A stretch of 64,000 nt of DNA from Glandiceps talaboti (taxonomy: Eukaryota > Hemichordata > Enteropneusta > Spengelidae): NCBI RefSeq assembly GCF_964340395.1, contig NC_135551.1:22137003-22201002 (forward strand), read 5' to 3'. How positions within the stretch are numbered: the first letter of the stretch is position 1; each line of letters begins with the position of its first letter. This document shows positions 49,507-60,590 of the stretch, piece after piece. The notes under the pieces were generated by a model that saw only the letters and a list, made by a program, of their open reading frames with translations, made no database searches and had not been told where the DNA came from. The position numbers were made by a program, and so were the translations under genes.

Positions 49507-49750
49507 ATACAACTGGTAACATTGAAGTGAGGCACTTTCTCTGTGTGCTACACCCGTTTATAGCATTCATATTACAACGGGTAACACTGAAGTAAAGCAC
49601 TTTCTCTATGTGCTACATTCATTTATAGCATTCATATCAAGTGTAAATGTGTACTCTTTCAAATGGTTTATTTACAAACCTAGCATGTGGCCTTTGTAAT
49701 GTGGTCAATTAGTAAATGAAACAGTGTATTTTTACACTTGATATGGATGC
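49507..49750. repeat. 63-bp direct duplication overlapping a 125-bp inverted repeat
   Basis: ACTGGTAACATTGAAGTGAG and following bases (49507-49570) repeat at 49573-49636. The second copy ends AGCATTCATATCAAGTGTAA, which is the left arm of a hairpin whose right arm (complement AGCATCCATATCAAGTGTAA) ends at 49750. Confidence 0.75.
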
Positions 49751-50749
49751 TGTCAATGATTGTGAAAACAGTAAACGCTTTACTTTGGTGTTATGGGTTT
49801 GTAATCTACTCCAAATTGACTCGTCATGGAACATTTTCCAAGCGTTTAAAGGAGCAAGTCAGAAACTCTGAGGGATGGAGTTTACACAAAGGCAATATGG
49901 GTTATCAGGAATTATTATTTTAGACATTTCACTTAAAGCTCCAATTTGGATTAGGTTAAAATATAAGTGTGAAAAACAGTCTGGCTGAGGTTTAGAAAAT
50001 GGTCCAGAACAAAAGAATGATCCATTTAACTCCACTAACACTAATGAAAGAACCTGGAATTGAAACCCTGGCCTTTAAACAACTCCACTAGGAAAGCATT
50101 TATCATACCACATAGTCATCCCCATGTCTGAATTACCTCTTTTATTGCAATTTACAACGTGTTTCTGTTTCATCAGATGCTGTTCTTATTCTCAGTTGTC
50201 TTTGAAAAAGACTTCAAAATTTGCAGTTTTCATTTCAATCGGATTACAATAATTCTGCTGATTTTTTTCTTTCTGAAAATGATTACTTTCAGATTTTTTT
50301 GCTGTCAGTGGAAAAAAATTGACATGTTCTTATTCTAGAAAATGTTAAATTGCATAATGTATGAATGGGAGATTCTTCTATTTGTAGCAGTCATAAATCC
50401 AATGCTAAGATGTTTTGTCTTTGGTAGCTCTTAGTATTGACAGTCATATATACTATGGTCAGTTTTTACTATTTCATATTTTCTTTTTTTCTCTTTCTTA
50501 TTACAAATGTATATCCAAATACTTATTCATCAATATTATAATCCAAAATGTATCACTTTATGATTTAAATATGGCAATAATACATGCGTTACGCAATTGT
50601 GGGCAACTGTATGTGTCTGTGTATTTATTTGAAAACCTTCGATGTCAAACATTTTCCTGCCCCAAATATTTCTCCAAAATTCATATTTTTAGCACAACTG
50701 AACTACTGTCTAGTGTTACTAGTTCTATTTATTGAAATAGTATGGTATT

Positions 50750-50990
50750 GTGTTTGTTTGTGTGTGTGTGTGTATGTCTCTGCCAGCATGTATGTATGTA
50801 TGTATGTATGTATGTATGTATGTATGTATGTATGTATGTATTTATGTGTGTGTGTGTGTGTGTGTCTGCCTGCCTGTATGTGTGCGCACGCACGCACGCA
50901 CGCACGCATGTGCGCGCGTGTGTGTGTGTGTGTCTGTCTGCCTGTCTGTCTGTGAGTGTGACTGTGTGTGTGTGTCTCTCTCTCTCTGGA
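50750..50990. repeat. compound microsatellite (GT, TATG, GCAC, CTGT)
   Basis: Successive short tracts of GT, TATG (50789-50840), GT, GCAC (50883-50907), GT, CTGT and CT. Cys/Val- and His/Thr-rich ORFs here are artefacts. Confidence 0.95.
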
Positions 50991-51989
50991 AGTAACTTAA
51001 ACAAAAAATTGCCAGGAATATTACTTTAGGAATTGGGAAATACTTGGGATGACAGTTGTATGCAATTAGGTCAAACTTCAAACTTCAAAACTGCTTTGCT
51101 ACTTAGCCTATGATTTAATTGGGATATCATGATGCCATATGTGGGCCATTGCATGACGGTAGTCGTCAGAAATAACATATTCATGGTTGCACAATGTATG
51201 TATATTCATGAGATGTTTGACACTGAAGGGAAGGGAACAAGCTATGAGCAACAGCCTACAGCAAAGATACCTTATAAAGGCACAAGATCAACTTGATGTT
51301 TCTCTAAAATCTCAAGTAATTCTAGGTGAGGTGAAATCACGAAAAGACTCTCCAGAACTCATAGCTACAATGTCATAAACCACAGGCCTCTTTAAGACAC
51401 CGTCCAAAACATACCCGGCCATCCAAGTCATATTTCGTTGCTTCAGTAGAAATATGTCCCCTGGCTTACAGGAATGCCATAACTGATGAAAATGTCTCTA
51501 TTTCCTGAAGTGATGTTCTCCTTTCACTGCTAGATCTTCCAGCCGCATTTTCTTCTTATGAACTGATACAAGTAATTAATTGATGGGTCTTAGTAGACAT
51601 GAATATTCATTAGATGCACACTGAATACTCATGACCCCTTAGAGCTTATTTCCTTCAAGATTAATAGTCAGTCAAATAGGAAAGAAGTACTTAGGAGTGA
51701 TGAATATTCAGTGTGTGTATCATGGTACCAGTTCTCAATGAATATTATAAATTACACAAGCCAGCTGTTCTGTCATTCACTAGCACATAATCGCTTGTAA
51801 ACAAAATGATATATACTTAGTGCCACAGAGGGCGCTGTCACAGAATGGCAAAATATTTCTAAATCTGGACTATTTCGATATCAAGATTATGATGGGTATA
51901 ATTTACATAGGATTCTATGCAAATTAGGAAAGTTCTGATATAACCATTACACTAGTTGCGTTTCCTGGGTGGAATTGAGCCTTCTTTAA

Positions 51990-53457
51990 TAATGGGGAAC
52001 ACCACTCCAGGAAATAGATGCATTTTCATAAACTTTTGGGGTCTGGAAAGTCATTTCATGTTCACAGTGAATGTTCATGATGCCTAAGTCCTTATTAGTC
52101 CCCGCGGACGAAGTCCGGAACGGGGACTTATGGATTGGGTTCCGTCTGTCCGTCCGTGCGTCCGTGTGTCCGTGCGTCCGTCCGTCCGTCCGTCCGTCCG
52201 CAGCCGTTTCTTGGAGATGCCTGTACCGATTTTTTTCAAACTTGGTACAGGGGCAACATGCTATGGCATACATATGCACGTCAATTTGTTTTATGATACG
52301 ATCCAATATGGCCGCCTAGCAGCCATTTTGTTTGTGAATTTTCCCTGTCTAAAGCCATAACTCAGACATGCTCACACAGATCTCATTCAGAGTTGGTATT
52401 AGGACAGTGTTCTATGGCATATATGTGCATATTCATTGTTGTCATGATACGATCCAATATGGCCGCCTGGCAGCCATTTTGTTTGTGAATTTTCATGTCC
52501 AAAGCCATAACTTAGACATGCTTGAACAGATCTCATTCAAAGTTGGTATTAGGACAGTGTTCTATGACATACATGTGCATATCCATTTTCATTGTGATAC
52601 GATCCAATATGGCTGCCTGGCAGCCATTTTGTTTGCAAATTTTCCATGTCAAAAGCCATAACTCAGACATGCTTGAACAGATCTCATTCAAAGTTGATAT
52701 TAGGACAGTGTTCTATGACATACATGTGCATATCCATTTTCATTGTGATACGATCCAATATGGCTGCCTGGCAGCCATTTTGTTTGCAAATTTTCCATGT
52801 CCAAAGCCATAACTCAGACATGCTTGAACAGATCTCATTCGAAGTTGGTATTAGGACAGTGTTCTATGACATACATGTGCATATCCATTTTCGTCATGAT
52901 ACGATCCAATATGGCTGCCTGGCAGCCATTTTGTTTGTGAATTTTCCATGTCCAAAGCCATAACTCAGACATGCTTGAACAGATCTCATTCAGAGTTGGT
53001 ATTAGGACAGTGTTCTATGACATACATTTGCATATCCATTTTCATATTGATATGATCCCCCATACCCGACCAATCCTTTATTGTTGTAGGCATGTTCCAT
53101 GTCCGACAAGCAGACACAACATATCTAAGTCTGTTTGATTTAGGTTCACAAGTGTTGTTGCGTGATCAGAGTAGTGCTAATTCCTTAAAACCCAATCATA
53201 GCGGGGACTATGTCATTCTCAATGGCTTGTTATCTTTAGATAAATAGATATGAATATTCAGTGTCCATCTAATAAATATGTAAGTCCCATGATGCAATGG
53301 TGGACCAGTAGGAGAACAATAGAGCTGAAACAGGATTTCAATTTGCTGTTTCTTGGTAATCACACAAAATTTATGTGATGTGAAATCATGAAATAACTCT
53401 CCAGAACCCCAAAACTTTCGAAAATACATCTATTTTCCCCGAGTACATTCCCCATTA
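51990..53457. mobile_element. MITE with AATGGGGAACACCACTCC-type ends, copy 2, interrupted
   Basis: The left end AATGGGGAACACCACTCCAG is followed by AATAGATGCATTTTCATAAA. The right end is its inverted counterpart (complement AATGGGGAATGTACTCGGGG, then AAAATAGATGTATTTTCGAA). TTAA occurs at both outer edges, suggesting a TTAA target duplication. The ends match the copy at 4596-5037. The middle is split by the element at 52098-53208, so the uninterrupted MITE would be about 360 bp. Confidence 0.75.
52098..53208. mobile_element. TA-flanked MITE with microsatellite and ~150-bp tandem repeats
   Basis: Short inverted ends GTCCCCGC (52098-52105) and GCGGGGAC (53201-53208) are each bordered by TA (52096-52097, 53209-53210), as in Tc1/mariner-type insertions. 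Inside are a (CCGT)n microsatellite (52143-52200) and about six tandem units of 149-152 bp, each with TACGATCCAATATGGC, GCAGCCATTTTGTTTG and CATAACTCAGACATGC. The ORFs of about 96-106 codons across the units are repeat artefacts. Confidence 0.8.
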
Positions 53458-54786
53458 ACACGAATTAATGCCAGACACAAGACATTATCAGAAATGATAA
53501 AAATGGGAGCGTACACATCATCATTCACTTTGATCGACTGAGTCTGAGCATTAATAACTGACATACCACTTTTGAATATATTTAGTGTTATTTGCAATCT
53601 CAACATGTTCAGGTGTGAAGGCGGATTTGAAGGAACAAATCAAAAACTACTAAAATGCTGAATTAAAGGTTTCTTACTTTTCATTTTCTTTATTTTGCAC
53701 ATCCCCAGTACAAAGACAAAATTAAAGCTTTTAAAAGTTTACAATGTTACCTTCTTCCTAACATCAAAATCACAATTCATAAAATACAATAGTGTACGTA
53801 GCCCATCGACATGTGTACTGGGCACAGTGTTCTTTAGTTGTGTCATCTTCCATAACCTTCTACCCTGAGACCTTAGATCTAAGAACATCCAAACACCATG
53901 GGTGGGCCGGGCCCTTGCTCATTCATGCACCAGTTTGTAAAAATATTAGAAGCAAGGGACAATATGTGCTTATTTGTATTGAATTGTTAACATAGAAATT
54001 GGAGGAAAGAAAATCGCTATTTTCTGATAACTGATTAAAATTTTGATTTAAAAGGGCACAAGCTGAATTTATATGTAATTTATATGTTTTCTTTGGGATG
54101 TAATTTTATCTGCATATTAAAAGGTACTCACAGTTTTCTACTTACTTACTCACCACTTGCAATTAACTGAAATCAAGCCTGGTATTAGGATATAATATAT
54201 GAACTATCCAGAAATTCCCTACTATGCAACCACCACTTCTAACAATGCCAGAACACAAACTGTAATGTCATGTATGCATCAATATATTATACTAGAATAA
54301 CTTTATCAAATTTTTTGTAAGTATTTTTTACATAAGTGAACAGTTTATAAACTCAGCTTTTATGCCACTTTGATACACTGTATTTATATAAAGTTACTAT
54401 ATAACTTGTACAACAAGGTATGAAAGGTTTCAGCCTGATACATGTAACTTGTAGTTTAATATGTGACTTTGGAGATACACGTAGAGAAAACGGTATAGTC
54501 CATAAAACATTAAATAGTTTGTTCCTTTGGCAACATGGGTAATTTACCGTCACAAAGCACAGAACTTGTGATATTTTGAGATCCATGATAGGTTCAACGA
54601 CCTCCAACTGCCGATGGGTTTCCTTCTGATGGATGAAGACTTTGTCTGGTTTAAATGTTAAAGAAATTATCATTGGAAATAATATCATACACACACAGAT
54701 TTACAGATTTCCTCTCAGCTTGCAAAGGCTATGATGTATTAAGATAAGTGAGATTAGACTGATCACAAGATTTCATGTTGAGATAG
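53458..54786. other. no gene recognised
   Basis: AT-rich DNA. The 113-codon - strand ORF at 54353-54694 is unassigned; I tested it as a possible end of the CCDC28 gene and preferred the exon at 55876-55917. Confidence 0.45.
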
Positions 54787-55395
54787 ATGCAATCAAGATA
54801 ACACACATACATCCCTTACACAGTGTCTGCTCTGTAGACTCAATACAGATAACACACAAACATCTCTTACAGTGTCTGCTCTGTAGACACAATAAAGATA
54901 ACACACAAATATCCCTTATACAGTGTCTGCTCTGTAGACACAATAAAGATAACACACAAACATCTCTTACACATTGTCTGCTCTGTAGACACAATAAAGA
55001 TAACACACAAACATCCCTTACACAGTGTCTGCTCTGTAGACACAATAAAGATAACACACAAACATCTCTTACACATTGTCTGCTCTGTAGACACAATAAA
55101 GATAACACACAAACATCCCTTATACAGTGTCTGCTCTGTAAACACAATAAAGATAACACACAAACATCCCTTACACAGTGTCTGCTCTGTAGACACAATA
55201 AAGATAACACACAAACATCTCTTACACATTGTCTGCTCTGTAGACACAATAAAGATAACACACAAACATCTCTTACACATTGTCTGCTCTGTAGACACAA
55301 TAAAGATAACACACAAACATCCCTTACACAGTGTCTGCTCTGTAGACACAATAAAGATAACACACAAACATCCCTTACACAGTGTCTGCTCTGTA
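54787..55395. repeat. 51-bp satellite, about 12 units
   Basis: Each unit contains ACACAATAAAGATAACACAC, AAACATCYCTTACACA and GTGTCTGCTCTGTAG. At 51 bp it codes in phase, so the - strand shows 17-residue repeat ORFs of 166 and 196 codons (motif LCLQSRQCVRD). Two open frames at once and no splice context argue against a protein. Each + strand unit carries AATAAA. Confidence 0.95.
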
Positions 55396-55733
55396 TTTTG
55401 TTAATGCATAGACATTGGATAATGATAACAACAACAAAATACAGAGCTTTAGTACACTTGTACTGGTTACTGCTATCCCCTTAGATATGATTTTTGGGTC
55501 ATCAAATGGCAACTTTGGTAACATACTCAACAAATACAAAGAGTGTCAAGACAAAGATATTACGGTATTCATAATGCAATCACTAAAGATTTTCCCATAA
55601 TCCCTAGCACACACACTATCCAAAATGGCTGAAAACATGTCAAGTATAGTACAACTTCAGATTACAAAGTTGAGTAAGTTGTCATGGTGATATTTAGTCT
55701 GATATTACATCACACACAATTATCATTATCTAA

Positions 55734-55739
55734 TTTATT
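55734..55739 (-). promoter_or_regulatory. candidate poly(A) signal of the CCDC28 gene
   Basis: AATAAA on the - strand, 137 bp beyond the stop codon at 55878-55876. Confidence 0.45.
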
Positions 55740-55875
55740 GTCATTTCAAACCAAAATTAAGAAATTCAGTGTCAATGTAGACACTCCTTACCAAGTAACA
55801 CATTTTGAGATACCTACAGTCAACTACAGAAGTACGACATCCCTAAGTTACATGAACACAAGATGGTAAATAAAA

Positions 55876-57830
55876 TCATATATAAAAAGGATACATTGCA
55901 GTACTAAGCTGTTCCAGCTGTAAAACAAACAAAAAGCAAGAAAAGTAACCTTATTATTAAAAATAATAATGTTTATTCTTCCAAATAAATTCAGATATTT
56001 GTTGAATGGTTGCCATAGGAGCAGCACCCTAATGCCCTAGTGTTGAAGAAGCAGGAGGAAACTGGAGTACCCATACAGAAAAGCTGCGTTGTTCAGCAGG
56101 GTCAAACTGAGCATCACCCTTCTTACATACATGTACAGACCTGTTTAAATTTTAATCAAAACCAGCTGACGCTTGGTGGGTTCGAACCCAGACTACCGAG
56201 GTAAGAGGCGTACAAACTCCCCGCTAGGCCACAGCAGCTCTTATTATGAATTAAATTGTTAATAGAGACAAAACATATACCAGTATGTGTTTTTTAAATT
56301 TTCTTTTTGAATATTCCCTTTACCAAAGTCTAACAGAACAATTACTACTGTGAGTATTTTGACATCAAAGTCAACAGTTTTTGGTCAAATTTTTTTCAAG
56401 TACAGATGTTAAAGTCTTATGTAACCTGGCAAAATTTGTCTACGAAGCATTTATATCAAGGAAGGGAGTTGTCTCAGCAATCAATATCTAAGTTTTCTTT
56501 TGTATTCAATGGCTGATATAATGTTCTTTTGAGCCAAGGGCCAAAGGCAATAAACCATACATGTACATCTCAAGTGTTCTGAATAATGGGTCAATCTCTT
56601 GACAATGACTTAAGTTTGATTCAAGTCAAAAATTTCAGGTAATAATTCTCAACTTTGTGTTTGGAACTAAAACTTAATGTAATACATTGGATTACTGACA
56701 CAAAAACGAATTTTAATTTGAAGCATACACATGTATATCTGAGTATTTGACTAAAACAGACTGACTTCTGCTTTCAAGTCTGCATAGGGAGCTGGCTGCA
56801 TTGAGTACTTGTGGTAATACAACTGATCACAACAAATCCTGAATGATTAACAAACGTTCAAACGTTCAAGGTACACAAGCAGTTCAAAGTTTTTAGCGTT
56901 GAGCTTTCGAACAGTCTTGGTCGACAATCCTCATCAGAATGTCAAATCCCATAGTTACAGCTGACCACTAGGTGGCGGTATGATCAGCATATTTTACATG
57001 TTAGGTAGTTTGATGCGCTTGTCTTTCCAATAGCCATATAGCAAGCTACTGAGTTAGCCTTTTACAATTTGAGCTAAAGCATATTTCTCTATCTATGATG
57101 GTGAAATCTTTCACTCCCTGGTGTTTAATGGTAAGTCAATTATTTATAAGGCCAAGGTCGGATAGCCTGCTATGAATATCACATCACACACATCCATGCA
57201 AAAAATTAATAATAATGTCACCGAAATCTGTGAACTGAGTGCATGCTCTGAGATGGTGTTCTGTTAAGCCATGTGTGAGTGTTGGTGATACTGATAGCGA
57301 TATTATATATCTGTCTAAAATAATAAAGTCTGCTGTCATTAATCACTATAAAACACAAACTGTTAGTCAGATATATAATATCGCTATCACACAAAAGAAC
57401 TCATCACAAGTAGGTATTATCAGGACAGCTTAGTGACAGGGTAAACTCAGTAACTTGGTAGCATTTTCTTGTAATATGGCATATAAACTATGACTTACAT
57501 TAACCATTAATTGTTCCATGTGATCCCCTGCAGTTTCTTTAGCTTCATCTGATCCAAGTCTAGTGGTGAAAGCCATACACATATACATTACTAAAATATA
57601 ACTGTGAACTTTCAGCAGTGACTACATACATACATACATACATACATACATACATACATACATACATCCATACATACATACATACATACAAACACACACA
57701 CATACATACATACATACATACATACATACATACATACATACATACATACATACATACATACAAACATACATACATGCATACATACATACATACATACATA
57801 CATACACTACAGTGACACACGTACGCACAT

Positions 57831-57897
<67 letters not shown>

Positions 57898-59791
57898 TAC
57901 TAAAACCTACCCATGGCCATGTGTCTGTTGTTGGCTGTCTAAATCAAAGTGAAGTCTTGACAGTTTCTCTTGCAGGTCTCTCACATTATCCATATGTTCA
58001 AATGAACACTCCCTTCCTGTAAAAAAATAAAAGACAAAATATATCAGAATTTTGTCACAGGTGGTAAGTACACATGTACATATTAATATATGCATGGAGG
58101 TATTACATGATTCACACACTTTAAGTCACTTATTGCACAGGCAATACGACTGCAGTATTTGCTGTTTAGACATAGGAGAAAATTCTACATAAATATTCAG
58201 AAACCCACGTTGTTCTATTTGTTCATATCCTGGTTGATTAATGATGTCATCTAACACATGAAATTAAACTTACCAAATGCTTGAAGTCTGCCAGAATGAA
58301 AGTCATCTAACATTTGTAGCAGTCCTTTCTCCATTTGTCTGACATCAGCGACGTCTGTCAGAAAGACATGTTCTTTACATGTTTTATGTTTCGCACCAGT
58401 GCTACTCATCATTTTCTCTTTTTCCTGCAAAATATACACCAAGATTTACTTGTTAATAAGTAATTTATTAGATTGCAACTGAACTGGTCATATGGTTGAG
58501 ATATTTCGTATTCATAATTTTTTAAACAACTTCACTATGTTTTTTTCAATGGGGGGGGGGGGGGGGAAGTGGGGTTCTATGGTATACAGGTATGTGCAAT
58601 CCAAATGGGCCACTTTTCCATGAAAAAATTCCTAAACATGGGTTGAATTTTCATTTGAAATTTCAATAATCATGGGTTTGATAACATAGGAAATATCTTC
58701 ATACTTTAGAAATACCTTCACATCATCAGAATAAAGGTAATTGATAGGATGGTTCACTGTACAACATTTTACCCACAACTCTCTCTGATTTGTAGTGTTG
58801 GACATCATCTCCTTGAAGTCAGACAAATCTCACCAGTGTATAGGGTTTTGTAAAAACATTTTTTCCAATTGGCAAGCGTAGAATTGCCACTGATGAGTTT
58901 CTGAATACCCATTTTCATCGGTTCTGGTATCAGTGATTTATTGTAGAAGGAGTAGCAATTTTAGGAATTTGTCAGCAGAATTTCTTGAAAGACATGCAGA
59001 ATATTTGCGACGAAACTAAGGAAAATATATGCACCTGTTATGACTTTGCCAAAGATATAGATTTATTTGAATAGGTATGACTAAAGAAATTTACATACTA
59101 AAACTCATCATACACACTGACTACCCAAGTTATTGACACTTTGACAGTGAAAAGTGTTTTATTCACAGCACATGCTTAATTTAGTTGTTAGTTCATTTTT
59201 ATACAAAATTTAGAACTTTATTTTTGATTCCTAAGCGTTCTTTTTCTACATATTAATTAAACTTAATTACTATGCTTAAAATGTTGAAAAGTATGGATTA
59301 TTGAAAAAGTCATAAAATAAGGAACCTCCAAGCATACCAATCAGAGAGAGTTGTGGGTAAGATATTGTACAGTGTGGTTGTGACTGAAAATCCTGAATTA
59401 GTCTGTTTTTTGATAATTATATACATGATTAGATGTTTTGAACTTGGGCCGCACACTCCTGTACGTAAATTTGTGGAGTGCACCTCCCACCAATCCCCCC
59501 CCCCCCCCCCCCCCCAGGATACTAGTACTTCCATACCTTTTGGAACTTGCTTTGTGAATGTTTAGACCTTGATCCCTTGGCTGATAGCCTATGTTGTGGT
59601 TTACTGCCAGCACTGTGTCCAGCCCCTGTACGGTCCTTGATGGGAGCTTGGCTGCTAGAAATTGACGTTTTCTTAACTCTGACAACTGTGGATGCCTGTG
59701 ATGACATGGATTGACTTGTAGCTGTTGACTGGTTTGGTGAATGACTCCCTCCTTCAAGTCGACTGTATTTACTTTTTTCTGTATTCCACAT
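55876..59791 (-). CDS. CCDC28A/B-family coiled-coil domain protein
   Basis: Coding exons in transcript order are 59791-59537, 58424-58274, 58016-57911, 57559-57499 and 55917-55876. All introns are GT..AG, phases agree, and the product has 204 residues. The first 85 residues are Ser/Gln-rich, basic and probably disordered. The conserved core follows: HVFLTDVADVRQMEKGLLQM, DFHSGRLQAFGRECSFEH (residues 126-143) and NVRDLQEKLSRLHFDLD, which match vertebrate CCDC28A and CCDC28B almost residue for residue. The 61-bp exon adds DEAKETAGDHMEQLMVN, equivalent to the vertebrate acidic linker and NLDQLLSN helix. The last exon adds LEQLSTAM before a short divergent end. Human CCDC28B modifies Bardet-Biedl syndrome, acts in ciliogenesis and binds the mTORC2 subunit SIN1; a similar role here is inferred. 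Exons 59791-57911 are firm. The 61-bp exon is likely, and the last exon is the least certain. Confidence 0.88.
56035..56240 (-). mobile_element. tRNA-derived SINE in CCDC28 intron 5
   Basis: Read on the - strand, the head has a pol III A box TGGCCTAGCGG (56231-56221) and B box GGTTCGAACCC (56188-56178). Downstream lies TTTGACCCTGCTGAACAACG and the block GTACTCCAGTTTCCTCCTGC (56070-56051). This last block resembles the conserved central domains shared by ancient metazoan SINE superfamilies (Deu, Nin-DC or Meta types); which one is uncertain. The tRNA part does not fold as a complete tRNA. No long A-tail is seen. Confidence 0.72.
56883..56945 (-). repeat. hammerhead-like repeat remnant in CCDC28 intron 5
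   Basis: The - strand has CTGATGAG, then an imperfect stem (GGATTGTC/GACTGTTC), GAAA, GC/GC and CTA, in hammerhead order. Stem I pairing is poor, so activity is doubtful. The sequence looks like a fragment of a dispersed retroelement terminus. Confidence 0.35.
57618..57893. repeat. (CATA)n and (CA)n microsatellites in CCDC28 intron 4
   Basis: About 180 bp of CATA units with scattered variants are followed by a (CA)n tract of about 60 bp ending 18 bp before the 3' boundary of the exon at 57911. His/Thr and Cys/Val/Met ORFs are artefacts. Confidence 0.96.
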
Positions 59792-60400
59792 TATAATTTT
59801 ATCTGCAATATATAGATATATAATATCTGTCAGCAGACTCGGCCATAATACATACATGCAAGACATGTACATGTATATATACAACAACGTTTTAGTTATC
59901 TTAGAGTATCATGGACCTGACCGTTTCCGCCCTACATGTGATCGGCCTCACCCTTAGTGTTTTTGGTACCGCTACCCAACACATTTCAATACTGTACCAA
60001 AGCTCAGACCACTAATTCTGAGACCAAACGCAGGTTAGGGTTCGGGTTTGGGTTACTTTATGAAAGAAGGACAACAACATAAGCATTTAATTGGTAGGGC
60101 CGAATTGTCTTGGGAAGTGGTGCTGAATCATCTTGGATAGTACATGCTTGGGTAGTGGTGCTTCTAATCTAAGTACGGTAATCAACTACAGCCAGATTCG
60201 CAATATATACACATTAAATCCAGTCAATTTCAACCCATTTTCCGTGACTTTGTCAACCAAGTAATAAAATAAATCGAAAAGTTAAAGTTGATCAAGTTGC
60301 TTGCGTAAAGTTATATTGAGCCAGGGTTCAATTGACGTGGGGTCCAACTGACTAGAATTTAGAAAGCCACTCGTATAATTACAGCTACACTAGCAAGTAT

Positions 60401-60430
60401 CCATAGACCTTACACGAGTAGGGTCTATGG
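60401..60430. repeat. 30-bp hairpin shared with 38217-38245
   Basis: CCATAGACCTTAC-ACGA-GTAGGGTCTATGG is a near-perfect inverted repeat in CCDC28 intron 1. A close relative (CATAGACCCTACTCATGTAG then GGTCTGG) lies at 38217-38245, so it is probably a small dispersed hairpin element. Confidence 0.65.
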
Positions 60431-60469
60431 TAAATCTAACCGAAACACACATAAAAAGCATCGACTTAC

Positions 60470-60590
60470 CTCTCTATTGTGACATGCCACCAATCTTATT
60501 CTGATATGATGGTTTAACGGGCATAACAAAGAACAATTTGACGGTGATCACTATTTCGATGTTTTCAAGTCGCCATTTTGAAAAACGCCC
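60470..60590 (-). promoter_or_regulatory. probable noncoding first exon and start region of the CCDC28 gene
   Basis: On the - strand, AAAATGGCGACTTG near 60582-60569 resembles the AANATGGCG element at many animal start sites (YY1-like). About 110 bp downstream is a consensus donor, AGAGAG|GTAAGTCG (exon end 60470), which would join the acceptor at 59803 before the ATG exon. Both ATGs in this exon open short upstream ORFs that stop before the junction (ATGGCGACTTGA, and a 16-codon frame ending CAATAG). The upstream limit is approximate. Confidence 0.55.

Larger units (their letters stand above)
46700..51989. other. intergenic DNA, small repeats only
   Basis: About 5.3 kb with several hairpins and tandem repeats listed separately. 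No exon-like ORF. The ORFs at 50584-51081 read through microsatellites. Confidence 0.5.

Noticed and set aside
52130-52963. ORFs across the ~150-bp repeats
   Set aside because: Repeated translations of a non-coding tandem array in a MITE.
54353-54694. last exon of CCDC28 inside the 113-codon - strand ORF (QLEVVEPIMDL)
   Set aside because: The acceptor has a weak polypyrimidine tract and similarity to the family is poor; the exon at 55876-55917 has a strong acceptor, the right phase and LEQLSTAM.
54773-55367. 196-codon and 166-codon - strand ORFs with 17-residue repeats
   Set aside because: A 51-bp satellite gives open frames by arithmetic; two frames are open at once.
56165-56240. tRNA gene on the - strand
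   Set aside because: A and B boxes are present but acceptor and anticodon stems do not form; it is better explained as a SINE head.
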